Assembly (NCBI GenBank): GCA_033558025.1
Contig: JAUCEF010000035.1
Coordinates: forward strand, 1-58,637
From: Phytophthora sp. 'mugwort'
Taxonomy: Eukaryota > Oomycota > Peronosporomycetes > Peronosporales > Peronosporaceae
Direction: 5' to 3'
Length of the DNA: 58,637 nt
Shown here: in pieces, positions 1 to 8,721 of the stretch
How positions within the stretch are numbered: position 1 is the stretch's first letter
How the letters are laid out: every line of letters starts with the position of its first letter
The notes under the pieces: model-generated
Told to the model about the DNA's origin: nothing
The model's input: the letters and a program-made list of their open reading frames with translations, nothing else
Databases searched by the model: none
Made by a program: the position numbers and the translations under genes

Positions 1-133
1 ATAAATTTATTATAATGATAATAAATTTATTTTATAAATTGAAATATCTCATATAATTTAAAGAAAATAAATTTATTATAATGATAATAAATTTATTTTA
101 TAAATTGAAATATCTCCATATAATTTAAAGAAA
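1..133. repeat. Tandem ~67-bp units at the window start
   Basis: Two consecutive units start at 1 and 67, each beginning ATAAATTTATTATAATGATA and ending in the inverted last codons of nad4L. The first is 66 bp because it lacks one C that other copies have (CTC against CTCC near 50). The same units recur at 42150 and 42217. They look like subterminal repeats made from the nad4L 3' end; the sequence starts inside a unit, so more may lie outside. Confidence 0.85.
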
Positions 134-378
134 ATAATCATAATAGCTAATCCAATAGCTGATTCTGCTGCAGCTACTGTTAAAATTAATAAAGAAAAAA
201 CTTGTCCTATTATATCATCAATTAAAACTGCAAAATAAATAAAATTTAAATTAATTGATAATAATAATAATTCAATAGACATTAAAATAATAATAATATT
301 CTGTCTATTTAAAATTATACCAAATAATCCAAGACAGAATAAAAAAAAAGTAAAAATAAAATGATTTAAAATATTCAT
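76..378 (-). CDS. nad4L: NADH dehydrogenase subunit 4L (left copy)
   Basis: Small membrane subunit of the proton-pumping arm of complex I, 100 residues with three membrane segments. The hallmark is the polar-residue segment around [13 protein letters not shown] followed by [11 protein letters not shown]. The ATG at 378 is chosen over an upstream TTG in the same frame; it lies two bases after the nad1 stop, so the genes are probably co-transcribed. The protein ends YKINLLSL here, while the plus-strand copy at 41868 ends YKINLL, because the sequence after the last shared codons lies in the terminal repeat and differs in orientation. Confidence 0.96.
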   Translation of the reverse strand: MNILNHFIFTFFLFCLGLFGIILNRQNIIIILMSIELLLLSINLNFIYFAVLIDDIIGQVFSLLILTVAAAESAIGLAIMIIFFKLYGDISIYKINLLSL

Positions 379-380
379 AA

Positions 381-1361
381 TTAAATTAACCAATTAAAAC
401 TTATTAAAATACTTGCAGTATATAAAAACCAGGATAATGAAAAAGGTAGAAATACTTTCCAACCTAAACGCATTAATTGGTCATAACGATATCGAGGTAA
501 AATAGCTCGAGCAACTACAAATAAAACAACAAAAAAACAAATTTTAATACTAAACCAAAAAGATCCGGGTAAAAAATTAATACAATTTATACTAAAAGGG
601 AAAGGTGCTAACCAACCACCTAAAAATAAAATCGTAGTTAAACTACTCATTAATAACATATTAGCATATTCACCTAAAAAAAATAATGCAAAACCCATTG
701 CAGAATATTCTACATTATAACCTGAAACTAATTCAGCTTCAGCTTCAGGTAAATCAAAGGGATGTCGATTTGTTTCTGCTAAACAAGATATAAAAAAAAT
801 TATAAAAATAGGAAAAAGAGGAAAACAATACCATACCGTTTTTTGTGCCCAAATAATAGAAATTAAATTTAAAGATTTTGCACAAACAATTACTGAAAGA
901 ATTGAAAACCCAATAGTTAATTCATATGAAATCATTTGTGCTGTTGATCTTAAAGCCCCTAAAAACGAATATTTAGAATTACTTGACCAACCACCTATAA
1001 TAACACCGTATACACCTAAAGATGAAATTGCTATTAAATATAAAATACCAATATTTAATTCAGTAAAAAACATACCAAAACCTAAAGGTATTATTGTCCA
1101 ACTTAATAGACTTAAAAAAAAAGCTAAAATAGGTGCAAATATAAATAAAATTACATCAGCATTACTTGGTAAAATTGTTTCTTTTACGAATAATTTAAGA
1201 CCATCAGCTAATGGTTGTAATAATCCAAAAGTACCTACAACATTAGGTCCTCTTCTTCTTTGAATAGAAGCTAATATTTTACGTTCAACTAAAGTAAAAT
1301 AAGCCACAGCAATTAATAAAGGTAATATGAAAATTAAAAATTTTAAAATTGTGTATATCAT
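381..1361 (-). CDS. nad1: NADH dehydrogenase subunit 1 (left copy)
   Basis: Membrane subunit of complex I at the junction with the peripheral arm, near the quinone site; 326 residues with about eight membrane helices. Family signatures are [17 protein letters not shown] near residue 25 and [21 protein letters not shown] near residue 197. The start ATG overlaps the nad11 stop as ATGA, so nad11-nad1-nad4L form a tightly coupled set. It lies wholly inside the terminal repeat and is present three times in the window (also 40885-41865 and 42531-43511), apparently unchanged. Confidence 0.98.
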   Translation of the reverse strand: MIYTILKFLIFILPLLIAVAYFTLVERKILASIQRRRGPNVVGTFGLLQPLADGLKLFVKETILPSNADVILFIFAPILAFFLSLLSWTIIPLGFGMFFTELNIGILYLIAISSLGVYGVIIGGWSSNSKYSFLGALRSTAQMISYELTIGFSILSVIVCAKSLNLISIIWAQKTVWYCFPLFPIFIIFFISCLAETNRHPFDLPEAEAELVSGYNVEYSAMGFALFFLGEYANMLLMSSLTTILFLGGWLAPFPFSINCINFLPGSFWFSIKICFFVVLFVVARAILPRYRYDQLMRLGWKVFLPFSLSWFLYTASILISFNWLI

Positions 1362-3364
1362 AATAATTTTGATTGATTTTTGAAAATTTTATTAGAATTA
1401 ATCAATATTTTTGAATATTGTTCTAATATATTTGTATAATAATTATTTTTAATTAATGAATCTAAAAAATTAATATTAATTTTTAAAAATTTTTTATTAA
1501 AACTAAAATTATAAATAATTTTTATTTTTTTTTTTAATAAATAAGGTAAAATATCTTTAATTTTTAAAAAAGCTTCTGATTTAGATTGATTTTTATTTAA
1601 TAAAAATTTATAAAGATTTCTATAAATTATAGAATCTTTACGTTGTTCTATATTTACATTTAAAATTTGTTCATTTTTTTGAATAAAACCTTCTAAATTA
1701 ATATACATTCCATTTTTTTCTAAAAAAGTTAATCCAGGTAAAATTAGATTTGAATTTTGAGCATCTTTAGTAAAATGATGTCCTTGATAAATAACAAAAC
1801 TATTTTTAGTTATTTTTAATTTATTTTGTAAATTTGTATTAAATAAATAATATAATTTTGAATTATTTAACATATTTAATGATTTTGGAAAAGTAATTTC
1901 AAAAAAATTAATTAAAGAAGTTTGAAAATTAAAGAAATTAATATTATGGTTAATAAATGATAAATTTTTTAATTTTGATAATAAAAAAAAACCATTTTTT
2001 TGATTTAAAATATTACTACCTATAATAATTAAAGGTTTTTTTGCTTTTTTTAATTGTTTACAAAATACATGTTTTCCTAAAATAATATTTATTAAAGTTT
2101 TAAAAGTTAATCCTAAATGTTTTACTGGATAAGTAAAATTAATTTTATTACCGATATATGCTATTTTAAAATTTCCTTTTTTTAAACGATTAATTAAATG
2201 AATATTTAAAATAGAACCTTCTTGACGAATATCACTACCAATTATTAAACAAACATCAGATTCTTCAATAGATTTTAAAGTATTATTAAATAAAAAATTT
2301 GAAGCTAAATCAGAATTTATCTTAATTTGTCGATTTTTTAAAAATTGTTCATAATTTACATTTGAAATTCCTAATTTATTTAAATTTTTTTTTAATAAAA
2401 AAAGAGATTCTAAATCAGTTAAATCACCAATAATACTTTTAGCATTAAAACTATCTGTAATTATCAATTTTTTATTAATAATATTTAGAGCATCTAACCA
2501 AGAAATCCTATGAAAATTGTTTTGATTATCTTTTAATAATGGATATTTTAATCGTTGATATTTTAAACTATCAAAAAAATATCTTGTTTTATCTGATATC
2601 CATTCTTTATTAATATTAAAATTAGTTTTAGGTAAAATACGTATAATTTCATTATTAAAAATATCAATTTTAATATTTGAACCAATACTATCTAAAATAG
2701 CAATACCCTCTTTTTTTTTTAATTCCCAAGAACGTGCTTTAAAAGTATAGGGTTTAGAAGTTAATGCACCAACAGGACATAAATCTACTAAATTACCAGA
2801 AAATTCGGATTTAAAAATATTTGAAGAATAAAAATTAATTTCAGTTTTATTACCACGACCTGTTGTACCTAAACCGTCAATTCCACAAATTTCATTAGCA
2901 AAACGTACACAACGTGTACAATGAATACATCTTGTCATAATTGTTTTAATAAAAGGACCACAATATTTATCTTCAACGCCACGTTTTTTAAAAAAAAAAC
3001 GACTACGATCCGATCCAAAAATCATTGTTTGATCTTGTAAATCACATTCTGACGCTTGATCACAAATAGGACAATCTAATGGATGATTTATTAAAAGAAA
3101 TTCTAATACACTTTCACGTGCTTTTTGTACTAAAGGAGTATTAGTAAATATTTTCATATTTGGTATTAAAGGCATTGCACATGAAGCTACAGGTTTAGGG
3201 GAATTTTCGATTTCAACTAAACACATACGACAATTACCGGCAATTTGTAAATTCTCTTGAAAACAGAATTTAGGGATTTGAATTTTAAAATTATTACATG
3301 CTTGTAAAACTGTTAAATTTTTATTAACTTTTAATTCGATATTGTTAATATATATATTAATCAT
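1358..3364 (-). CDS. nad11: NADH dehydrogenase subunit 11 (75 kDa), intact copy
   Basis: Large iron-sulfur subunit of the complex I peripheral arm, 668 residues. The 2Fe-2S ligands are C34, C45, C48 and C62. The N3 cluster motif is H94, C98, C101, C107. The N4 cluster motif starts at C146, C149, C152 with C196 following in LCPVGAL. A molybdopterin-oxidoreductase-like C-terminal half follows. It ends in TGA, overlapping nad1 by four bases. This is the only complete copy: the terminal repeat begins exactly at codon 146, so the two right-hand copies lack residues 1-145 and all of the 2Fe-2S and N3 ligands. Confidence 0.97.
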   Translation of the reverse strand: MINIYINNIELKVNKNLTVLQACNNFKIQIPKFCFQENLQIAGNCRMCLVEIENSPKPVASCAMPLIPNMKIFTNTPLVQKARESVLEFLLINHPLDCPICDQASECDLQDQTMIFGSDRSRFFFKKRGVEDKYCGPFIKTIMTRCIHCTRCVRFANEICGIDGLGTTGRGNKTEINFYSSNIFKSEFSGNLVDLCPVGALTSKPYTFKARSWELKKKEGIAILDSIGSNIKIDIFNNEIIRILPKTNFNINKEWISDKTRYFFDSLKYQRLKYPLLKDNQNNFHRISWLDALNIINKKLIITDSFNAKSIIGDLTDLESLFLLKKNLNKLGISNVNYEQFLKNRQIKINSDLASNFLFNNTLKSIEESDVCLIIGSDIRQEGSILNIHLINRLKKGNFKIAYIGNKINFTYPVKHLGLTFKTLINIILGKHVFCKQLKKAKKPLIIIGSNILNQKNGFFLLSKLKNLSFINHNINFFNFQTSLINFFEITFPKSLNMLNNSKLYYLFNTNLQNKLKITKNSFVIYQGHHFTKDAQNSNLILPGLTFLEKNGMYINLEGFIQKNEQILNVNIEQRKDSIIYRNLYKFLLNKNQSKSEAFLKIKDILPYLLKKKIKIIYNFSFNKKFLKININFLDSLIKNNYYTNILEQYSKILINSNKIFKNQSKLL

Positions 3365-3446
3365 TTTAATGATAAAAAATTAAATAAAATATAAATTTAT
3401 TTTCACTAAAAAGATATATTTTATTTAAAATATATTATTATAGTAA

Positions 3447-3529
3447 TATCAAAGAAGGGATTTGAACCCTTAACGCTTTTAAGCTTTACATCCTAAGTGT
3501 AACGTGTTTACCAATTTCACCACTTTGAT
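3447..3529 (-). tRNA. trnL(uag): tRNA-Leu (anticodon UAG)
   Basis: Folds with a 7-bp acceptor ATCAAAG/CTTTGAT, anticodon loop CTTAGGA and a long variable arm as expected of Leu. It reads CUN codons. It is paired head-to-tail with trnL(UAA) upstream of nad11 on the same strand. Confidence 0.92.
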
Positions 3530-3537
3530 AATAAAAA

Positions 3538-3620
3538 TACCTACTATTGGACTTGAACCAATAACCCTAAAAGGGAACAGATTTTAAATCTATCGTGTTT
3601 ACCAATTTCACCAAGTAGGC
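3538..3620 (-). tRNA. trnL(uaa): tRNA-Leu (anticodon UAA)
   Basis: Acceptor GCCTACT/AGTAGGT, anticodon loop TTTAAAA, long variable arm. It reads UUA/UUG; UUA is by far the commonest leucine codon here. Only ~40 bases separate it from the diverging tatC frame. Confidence 0.93.
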
Positions 3621-3682
3621 TAATATTTTTTTTAAATATATGAAAAAAAAAAAAATAATAACTTATTTACAATTACATTTAT

Positions 3683-4363
3683 TTGCAATTAAAATATAAT
3701 TTTTTTATACTTTTAATCACTTTTTTTTATCTTTTTATAATTTCATATTATTTTTCTGATCAATTAATATATTTATTAGTTAATAATTTACTTAATAAAA
3801 ATATGTTAAAATATTTTATTTTTACTAATATTACTGAAATTTTTATTACTAATATTTTTATAGCAATTTTCATAACAACTTTTATAACAATTCAATTAAG
3901 TTTTTTATTATTTTGGTTTTTTTTATCAAAAGGTTTATATAAATTTGAAAATTTTATTTTTATAAAATTTTATATTTTTTTTATAATTTTTAATTTTTTT
4001 ATAATAAAATTTATTTTTACTAATATTATTCCACATATTTGGGATTTTTTATTAAATTTAAATTTTTCAAATTTATATCTTTTAACAATTTATTTTGAAC
4101 CAAAAATTGATAATTATTTTGATTTTATTTTTTCTTCTTTTATTTATATATTTATAATATTTATTTATTTTTTTTCTTTATTTTTTTTTATATCAAATAA
4201 TATTTTAAAAATTAAAATAATTATTAATTTAAGAAAATTCTTTTATTTAAAAATAATATTATTGAGTGCTTTAATTACACCACCAGATATATTTAATTTT
4301 ATATTAATTTATTTTATCTTTTTTTTTTTTTTGAAATATTTATTTATATTTCAATATATTTAA
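3683..4363 (+). CDS. tatC: Sec-independent protein translocase TatC (ymf16/mttB)
   Basis: Polytopic inner-membrane core of the twin-arginine translocase, about 226 residues with about six membrane segments. The hallmark ALITPPDI is near residues 195-202, and FIFTNITEIFITN near residue 46 matches the TatC first periplasmic loop. There is no ATG in the conserved N-terminal part: the frame is open from 3662, a TTG lies at 3683, and the first ATG is at 3803 (residue 41), inside conserved sequence. LQLKYNFFILLITF aligns with the usual N-terminal helix, so initiation at TTG 3683 or another non-AUG codon just upstream is likely. A lack of a standard start is known for mttB in plants. Confidence 0.88.
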   Translation: MQLKYNFFILLITFFYLFIISYYFSDQLIYLLVNNLLNKNMLKYFIFTNITEIFITNIFIAIFITTFITIQLSFLLFWFFLSKGLYKFENFIFIKFYIFFIIFNFFIIKFIFTNIIPHIWDFLLNLNFSNLYLLTIYFEPKIDNYFDFIFSSFIYIFIIFIYFFSLFFFISNNILKIKIIINLRKFFYLKIILLSALITPPDIFNFILIYFIFFFFLKYLFIFQYI

Positions 4364-4374
4364 ATAAATATAAA

Positions 4375-4578
4375 TTAATTTAATTTATTTTTTTTTATAA
4401 AATTTAATTTACTTTTATTTAAATTGATATTTGTATTTGTAATAATATCTGTTTCTTTAAAAATTCTTAAATTTAATTGATAATTTTTTAAATACTTAAT
4501 AGATGTTATTTTTAAAGAAGATCCATTTGTTAAAATAATTTTATTTTTATAGGTAAAAAATTTTTTATTTTTATTCAT
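4375..4578 (-). CDS. rpl31: Ribosomal protein L31 (bL31)
   Basis: A 67-residue basic protein of the large ribosomal subunit. The stretch YKNKIILTNGSSLKI with a following YLKNYQLNL matches the bL31 core seen in some stramenopile mitochondrial genomes. I chose the ATG at 4578 because the longer frame to 4608 runs into trnC on the opposite strand. It ends 11 bases from the tatC stop, so the two genes are convergent. Zinc-binding cysteines of some bacterial L31 proteins are absent. Confidence 0.72.
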   Translation of the reverse strand: MNKNKKFFTYKNKIILTNGSSLKITSIKYLKNYQLNLRIFKETDIITNTNINLNKSKLNFIKKNKLN

Positions 4579-4595
4579 ATAATATAATTTATTTT

Positions 4596-4666
4596 GGCTA
4601 GATAACATAAAGGTAATGTAAAGGACTGCAAATCCTTTAATGACGGTTCGAATCCGTCTCTAGCTT
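4596..4666 (+). tRNA. trnC(gca): tRNA-Cys (GCA)
   Basis: Acceptor GGCTAGA/TCTAGCT with one G-U pair, anticodon loop CTGCAAA, T arm GGTTCGAATCC. A single plus-strand gene between minus-strand rpl31 and trnS. Confidence 0.92.
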
Positions 4667-4670
4667 TTAA

Positions 4671-4755
4671 AGGATAGAGTGGGATTTGAACCCACGGTAT
4701 TATTACATACTTCAGTTTTCAAGACTGACACCTTAAACCACTCGATCACCTATCC
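4671..4755 (-). tRNA. trnS(uga): tRNA-Ser (UGA)
   Basis: Acceptor GGATAGG/TCTATCC, anticodon loop CTTGAAA, long variable arm typical of Ser. It lies ten bases downstream of the rps11 stop on the same strand. Confidence 0.93.
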
Positions 4756-4764
4756 ATATTAAAA

Positions 4765-5177
4765 TTAACGTCTTTTTTGTTTTTTTAATCTACAACCATT
4801 AAAAGGTTTTGTTGTTTTATCTAAAATATATTTTATTTTAATTTTTTTATTTTTTATATTTTTTAAAACATTATATCGACCTAAACCAGTACCATGTAAA
4901 TAAATTTTTAATTTTTTTATTTTTTTTAATTGAAGATATTTATTAATTTTATATACAATTAATTGAACATTATATGGTGTATTTTTTTTAAAACGTGTTT
5001 TTTTTAATGATTTTGTAGACCATTGTTTTAAAAGATTTCCTTTATAAGTTGTTAAACTTATAATAGTATTTTTTAAATTTGCTGTAATATGTAAATTTGT
5101 TAAAATTAAAGGATTTTTTTTTTTTAAATTTATTTTTTTTTAAATTTATTTTTAAAATTATATTTATTTTTATTCAT
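4765..5177 (-). CDS. rps11: Ribosomal protein S11 with a frame break near its start
   Basis: Small-subunit platform protein. Conserved parts are NLHITANLKNTIISLT, TPYNVQLIVYKI, LHGTGLGR and the C-terminal NGCRLKKQKRR. The conserved frame is open only from 5139 and contains no ATG. An ATG at 5177 opens another frame (MNKNKYNFKNKFKKK) that meets TAA at 5132-5130. A run of nine T on the plus strand (5133-5141) lies at the switch; one more base there would join the two frames. A miscounted homopolymer is the simplest reading; a non-AUG start or true frameshifting is possible. It shares an operon with rps13. Confidence 0.85.
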
Positions 5178-5189
5178 AGAATAATAACT

Positions 5190-5603
5190 TTATCTTTTTT
5201 TTTTTTTTTGACTTTTAAATGGTCGTTTATTACGTGAAATACGTTTTTGAATAAAAATTTTTTTTAATTTTTTAGATGTTTTTGAATTTGTATGAGTACG
5301 TTGTCCTCTAACAGGTAATCCCTGACTTTGTCTAATTCCACGATTACTTTTAATTTCTACTAATTCATTTAATCTTTCAGTTTTAATTTTTTTTAAAAGT
5401 TGTTCAACTTTTAAATTTTTATTAATATAATTAACCAGTCGGTTTACATGGTTGTTTTTAAGTTTATTAAGGGTGATTTGAGGATTAATTCCTATATTTT
5501 TACAAATTTTCTTGGATTGAAATTCATTAATACCATATAATATAGTTAATGAATATAAAATACTTTTTGAATCTGAAATTGTTTTATTAAAAATATATAA
5601 CAT
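5190..5603 (-). CDS. rps13: Ribosomal protein S13
   Basis: Head protein of the small subunit, 137 residues. The N-terminal helix-two-turn-helix region includes LYGINEFQSKKICKNIGINP. The signature NRGIRQSQGLPVRGQRTHTN lies near residues 88-107, followed by a lysine-rich tail. It lies upstream of rps11 as in the bacterial alpha operon and diverges from rpl2 across only 28 bases. Confidence 0.96.
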   Translation of the reverse strand: MLYIFNKTISDSKSILYSLTILYGINEFQSKKICKNIGINPQITLNKLKNNHVNRLVNYINKNLKVEQLLKKIKTERLNELVEIKSNRGIRQSQGLPVRGQRTHTNSKTSKKLKKIFIQKRISRNKRPFKSQKKKKR

Positions 5604-5631
5604 AATAGATTTTATCTATATACCATATAAA
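5604..5631. promoter_or_regulatory. Divergent rps13/rpl2 intergenic spacer
   Basis: Only 28 A+T-rich bases separate two diverging start codons, so any promoter or processing signals for both directions must lie here or inside the flanking genes. It contains TAGATTTTATCTA, a small inverted repeat. No recognised motif is visible. Confidence 0.35.
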
Positions 5632-6438
5632 ATGATAGAAAAAAAAATAAAACCTATAACACCATCACAACGTCAAACATTTTTATTAAAAAAAGATAAT
5701 TTAACTAAAATTTTTAAAATTAAATCTTTAACAAAAGGTTTTCAACGTGCTAATGGTAAAAATAATCAAGGTAAAATAACTATAAAACATCGCGGTGGTG
5801 GACATAAACGTTTATATAGAATAATTGATTTTAATAGATCTAAAAATATTGAAGGTTATATTATTAAAATTTTATATGATCCTAATCGTTCCGCAAATAT
5901 CGCTTATATTAAAAACAATTCTAAATCTTATTTAATTTTAGCACCGGAAGGTTTAAAAATTAATCAATATATAAAAAGTTCACCTAATGCTGAATTAAAA
6001 GTAGGTAATGCTTTACCATTACAAAATATACCAATTGGTAGTTTAATTCATAATATTAGTTTATATCCAAAATCTAGAGGAAAATTAATAAGAAGTGCTG
6101 GAACATCTGCACAATTAATTCAAAAAATTGATAATAAATACGCTCGAATTCGTTTAAATTCTGGTGAATTAAAATTAATTTTATTAACTTGTTATGCAAC
6201 ATTAGGTGTTGTATCTAATATTAATCATAAAAAAATTAAATTAGGTAAAGCTGGGCGTTCACGTTGGTTAAATAGACGACCTTCTGTACGTGGTGTAGCA
6301 AAAAATCCTGTCGATCATCCACATGGTGGTGGTGAGGGTAAAACAAGTGGAGGGCGACCTTCTGTAACACCACAAGGTAAAATAACTAAAGGAAAGCCTA
6401 CACGTAAAAAAACAAAAAAAAAATTAATTATTAAATAA
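5632..6438 (+). CDS. rpl2: Ribosomal protein L2
   Basis: Large-subunit protein at the peptidyl-transferase centre, 268 residues. Conserved parts are GRITIKHRGGGHKR-type sequence near residue 50, the SH3-like core, and the C-terminal VAKNPVDHPHGGGEGKTSGG near residues 222-241 with the histidine-rich loop intact. It is the first gene of the S10-like run rpl2-rps19-rps3-rpl16, with gaps of 3-4 bases to its neighbours. Confidence 0.98.
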   Translation: MIEKKIKPITPSQRQTFLLKKDNLTKIFKIKSLTKGFQRANGKNNQGKITIKHRGGGHKRLYRIIDFNRSKNIEGYIIKILYDPNRSANIAYIKNNSKSYLILAPEGLKINQYIKSSPNAELKVGNALPLQNIPIGSLIHNISLYPKSRGKLIRSAGTSAQLIQKIDNKYARIRLNSGELKLILLTCYATLGVVSNINHKKIKLGKAGRSRWLNRRPSVRGVAKNPVDHPHGGGEGKTSGGRPSVTPQGKITKGKPTRKKTKKKLIIK

Positions 6439-6441
6439 ATT

Positions 6442-6678
6442 ATGTCTAGAAGTAAATATAAAGGTCCATTTTTTAAAGTTAATTTATTAAAAAAAAAACA
6501 ATGGATAAAAATAACTAATAAAAATTTAACAATATTACCTGAATATAGTAATCATTCTGTAAGTATTTATAATGGTAAAATATTTATTAATTTGGAAATA
6601 AATGATAAAATGATTGGTTTTAAATTTGGTGAATTTATTAATACACGAAAAAAACATATATATAAAAAAAAAAAATAA
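6442..6678 (+). CDS. rps19: Ribosomal protein S19
   Basis: Small-subunit head protein, 78 residues, shorter than the ~92 of bacteria. MSRSKYKGPF at the start and the C-terminal block MIGFKFGEFINTRK correspond to the bacterial GHKLGEFxxTR signature. It is separated from rpl2 and rps3 by three bases each. Confidence 0.93.
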   Translation: MSRSKYKGPFFKVNLLKKKQWIKITNKNLTILPEYSNHSVSIYNGKIFINLEINDKMIGFKFGEFINTRKKHIYKKKK

Positions 6679-6681
6679 ATT

Positions 6682-7512
6682 ATGGGTCAAAAAATTATAC
6701 CAATTAGTTTAAGATTAAATAAAAAAAAAAATTGGGATTCCCAATGGATTGTTAATAATAATGAGTATTCTAATTTATTGCATTTTGATTTAGAAATTAA
6801 AAAATATTTTCAAAATATTTTTAATTATAAAAATTTAAAATTAATAGATATAAATATAGTAAAAACATCAAATAATATAAATATATATGTTTATATTCAA
6901 AAAAATGCAAAAAAATATTATAAATTATCTTATAATCAAATTATTAAATATTTAAATATATATTATATTAATAATAATATTAAATTATTTATCAAAAATG
7001 TCCAATTTTTTGAATTAATTAAATTACGAAAAAATTTAAAAAGAATTTTTGATAAAATAAGAAAAAATAATCGAATTAATAAAAATGTTAAAAAAATGAT
7101 TTATAATTTTAGTTATGCTTTTTATACTAAAAATATAAATATTATAACTTTTTATATTAAACAAACATTAGAAAAAAAAAAAACACATAAAAAATTTATT
7201 AATAATATTGATAATATGCTTCAAGAATTTTTTAAAATATTTTCTAATTTTATTGGTTATCGTTTACAATTTAAAGGTCGTTTAAATAAATCAAAACGTA
7301 AAAAAAAACTAATTTTTCAAAAAGGAAAAATACCATTAAATACTTTAGAATATGATATTAAATATCATTTTAATGAATTTAAAACACCATCGGGTATTTG
7401 TAGTATTAAATTATGGATTTTTTTTAAACCACTAAAAACTACATTAAATTCTAAATTTTTAAAAAAACAAAGAATTAAAAATACTAATTATGTTATTTCC
7501 AAAAAAAACTAA
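6682..7512 (+). CDS. rps3: Ribosomal protein S3
   Basis: Small-subunit mRNA-entry-channel protein, 276 residues. The N-terminal MGQKIIPISLRLNKKKNWDSQW is the usual start of mitochondrial S3. A divergent, lysine- and asparagine-rich centre precedes the C-terminal domain with IGYRLQFKGRLNKSKRKKK. Its 3' end overlaps the rpl16 start by 23 bases, as often seen for this gene pair. Confidence 0.95.
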   Translation: MGQKIIPISLRLNKKKNWDSQWIVNNNEYSNLLHFDLEIKKYFQNIFNYKNLKLIDINIVKTSNNINIYVYIQKNAKKYYKLSYNQIIKYLNIYYINNNIKLFIKNVQFFELIKLRKNLKRIFDKIRKNNRINKNVKKMIYNFSYAFYTKNINIITFYIKQTLEKKKTHKKFINNIDNMLQEFFKIFSNFIGYRLQFKGRLNKSKRKKKLIFQKGKIPLNTLEYDIKYHFNEFKTPSGICSIKLWIFFKPLKTTLNSKFLKKQRIKNTNYVISKKN

Positions 7513-7894
7513 ATATAAAAAACAATTTAAAAGTAAACTTACAGGTAAAACAACAAAAGGTAATAATATTGTTTATGGTAAATATGCTATTAAAGTTTTA
7601 AAAGAAACACGTTTAACATCAAGACAAATAGAAGCAACTCGTCGAATAATTATTCGAAAAATGAAACGATTAGGATTTCTTTGGATTCGTGTTTTTCCAG
7701 ATACACCTGTAACAGCAAAACCTACAGAAAATCGTATGGGTAAAGGAAAAGGTGCTGTTTCTTTTTGGGTTGCTAAAGTTAAAAAAGGTCAAATTTTATA
7801 TGAAATTAGCGGTATTTCATTAGAAAATGCAAAAAAAGTTTTAAAAGCGGGTTCTAATAAATTGCCGGTTAAAACAAAATTTATTTATAAATAA
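7490..7894 (+). CDS. rpl16: Ribosomal protein L16
   Basis: Large-subunit protein near the A site, 134 residues. Signatures are TRLTSRQIEATRRIIIRKMKR near residue 40, KPTENRMGKGKG near residue 78 and ISLENAKKVLKAGSNKLP near the end. The ATG lies inside rps3 in another frame, and the protein starts MLFPKKTKYKKQFK as expected. Confidence 0.97.
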   Translation: MLFPKKTKYKKQFKSKLTGKTTKGNNIVYGKYAIKVLKETRLTSRQIEATRRIIIRKMKRLGFLWIRVFPDTPVTAKPTENRMGKGKGAVSFWVAKVKKGQILYEISGISLENAKKVLKAGSNKLPVKTKFIYK

Positions 7895-7896
7895 TT

Positions 7897-7970
7897 AGGC
7901 TTATAGTTTAATTGGTTAGAGCATACCGCTCATAACGGTATAGTTGTAGGTTCAAATCCTACTAGGCCTA
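7897..7970 (+). tRNA. trnI(cau): tRNA-Ile (CAU, probably lysidine-modified)
   Basis: Acceptor AGGCTTA/TAGGCCT, anticodon loop CTCATAA. The body (TATAGTTTAATTGGTTAGAG and CACCGCTCATAACGG-type arm) resembles plant mitochondrial trnI(CAU) rather than a methionine tRNA. It would read AUA after conversion of C34 to lysidine; the identity as Ile is inferred from this similarity. Confidence 0.78.
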
Positions 7971-7991
7971 ATTAAAAAATTTTTATTTTAA

Positions 7992-8660
7992 ATGAAAAAA
8001 TTAAAAAAACAAAAAACAAATAATTTATCAAATTATCAACAATTTTTAAAAAATAATTATTTAAAAAAAAAAAAATTTAAATTAAAAAATATTTTATTTG
8101 AAAATCCAATTTTATTTAATAATTTAAATTTAGAATCTTATGTAATTGAATTTAATAATTATGAAAACATTTATTTACCTTTTACTTTAATAAAAATAGA
8201 TAAAATTTCAACAATTGCTATAAAATATGAAAATATTATATTATTTAATTATGATTTAACTTATAATATATTACATCAATTTAATAAAATAATGCTTCAA
8301 AATATTTTAATAAAAAAAAATAATTCAATAAAAGGTCGTTTACTTGGTGGAAATTGGAATAATAAAAAAATTTTTATTTCAATTTTAGGATTTATTTTTT
8401 CTATAAAACCTATTAATTTAAATAATGCTTTAAATTATAAAAAAAAATTTTATTTTAATAAATATAATAAAAAAGGTTTCTATAAAAGAAGAATTAATTC
8501 AACACGTTTAATTAATTGTTATAAATTAAAATATTTAAATTTTAAAGTTAATAATTTAAATATATTTAAAAAATCAAAAAAAGAATTTTCAAGACTTTCT
8601 TATATTCAAACTATTATTCAAAATCAAAAAATAAAAAATAATAATTTTAAAATAAAATAA
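7992..8660 (+). CDS. Basic 222-residue protein, possibly Rps1-like
   Basis: An open frame of 222 codons between trnI(CAU) and atp8, rich in Lys, Asn, Ile and Phe, with no obvious membrane helix. One stretch near residues 113-137, SIKGRLLGGN followed by KIFISILGFIFSIKPI, resembles the S1-domain segment of plant mitochondrial Rps1 (KG, then a strand ending GFI..LP). The position at the end of a ribosomal-protein run fits a ribosomal role. The rest does not align to anything I recognise, so the Rps1 idea is weak; it may be a lineage-specific protein. Tandem coding position, orientation and spacing suggest it is expressed. Confidence 0.6.
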   Translation: MKKLKKQKTNNLSNYQQFLKNNYLKKKKFKLKNILFENPILFNNLNLESYVIEFNNYENIYLPFTLIKIDKISTIAIKYENIILFNYDLTYNILHQFNKIMLQNILIKKNNSIKGRLLGGNWNNKKIFISILGFIFSIKPINLNNALNYKKKFYFNKYNKKGFYKRRINSTRLINCYKLKYLNFKVNNLNIFKKSKKEFSRLSYIQTIIQNQKIKNNNFKIK

Positions 8661-8721
8661 AAATAAAAGTGTTCTTTCAAGAAAAATATATGTTGAAGAA
8701 ATAAAAATTTATTATAAAATT

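Larger units (their letters stand above)
1..2929. repeat. Left copy of the ~2.9 kb terminal repeat
   Basis: This stretch recurs in the same orientation at 42151-45079 and inverted at 39317-42199. It covers nad4L, nad1 and nad11 from codon Cys146 to its end. Identity stops abruptly at 2929: here the sequence runs on into the nad11 5' part, while the other copies run into the 3' end of cob. The only difference I noticed is one missing C near position 50. As the outermost sequence of the 42.2 kb unit on both sides, it behaves as a terminal inverted repeat. Confidence 0.9.

Noticed and set aside
7897..7970. Third methionine tRNA
   Set aside because: The CAU anticodon alone would suggest Met, but the body resembles plant mitochondrial trnI(CAU), and two other CAU genes already fit elongator and initiator Met.
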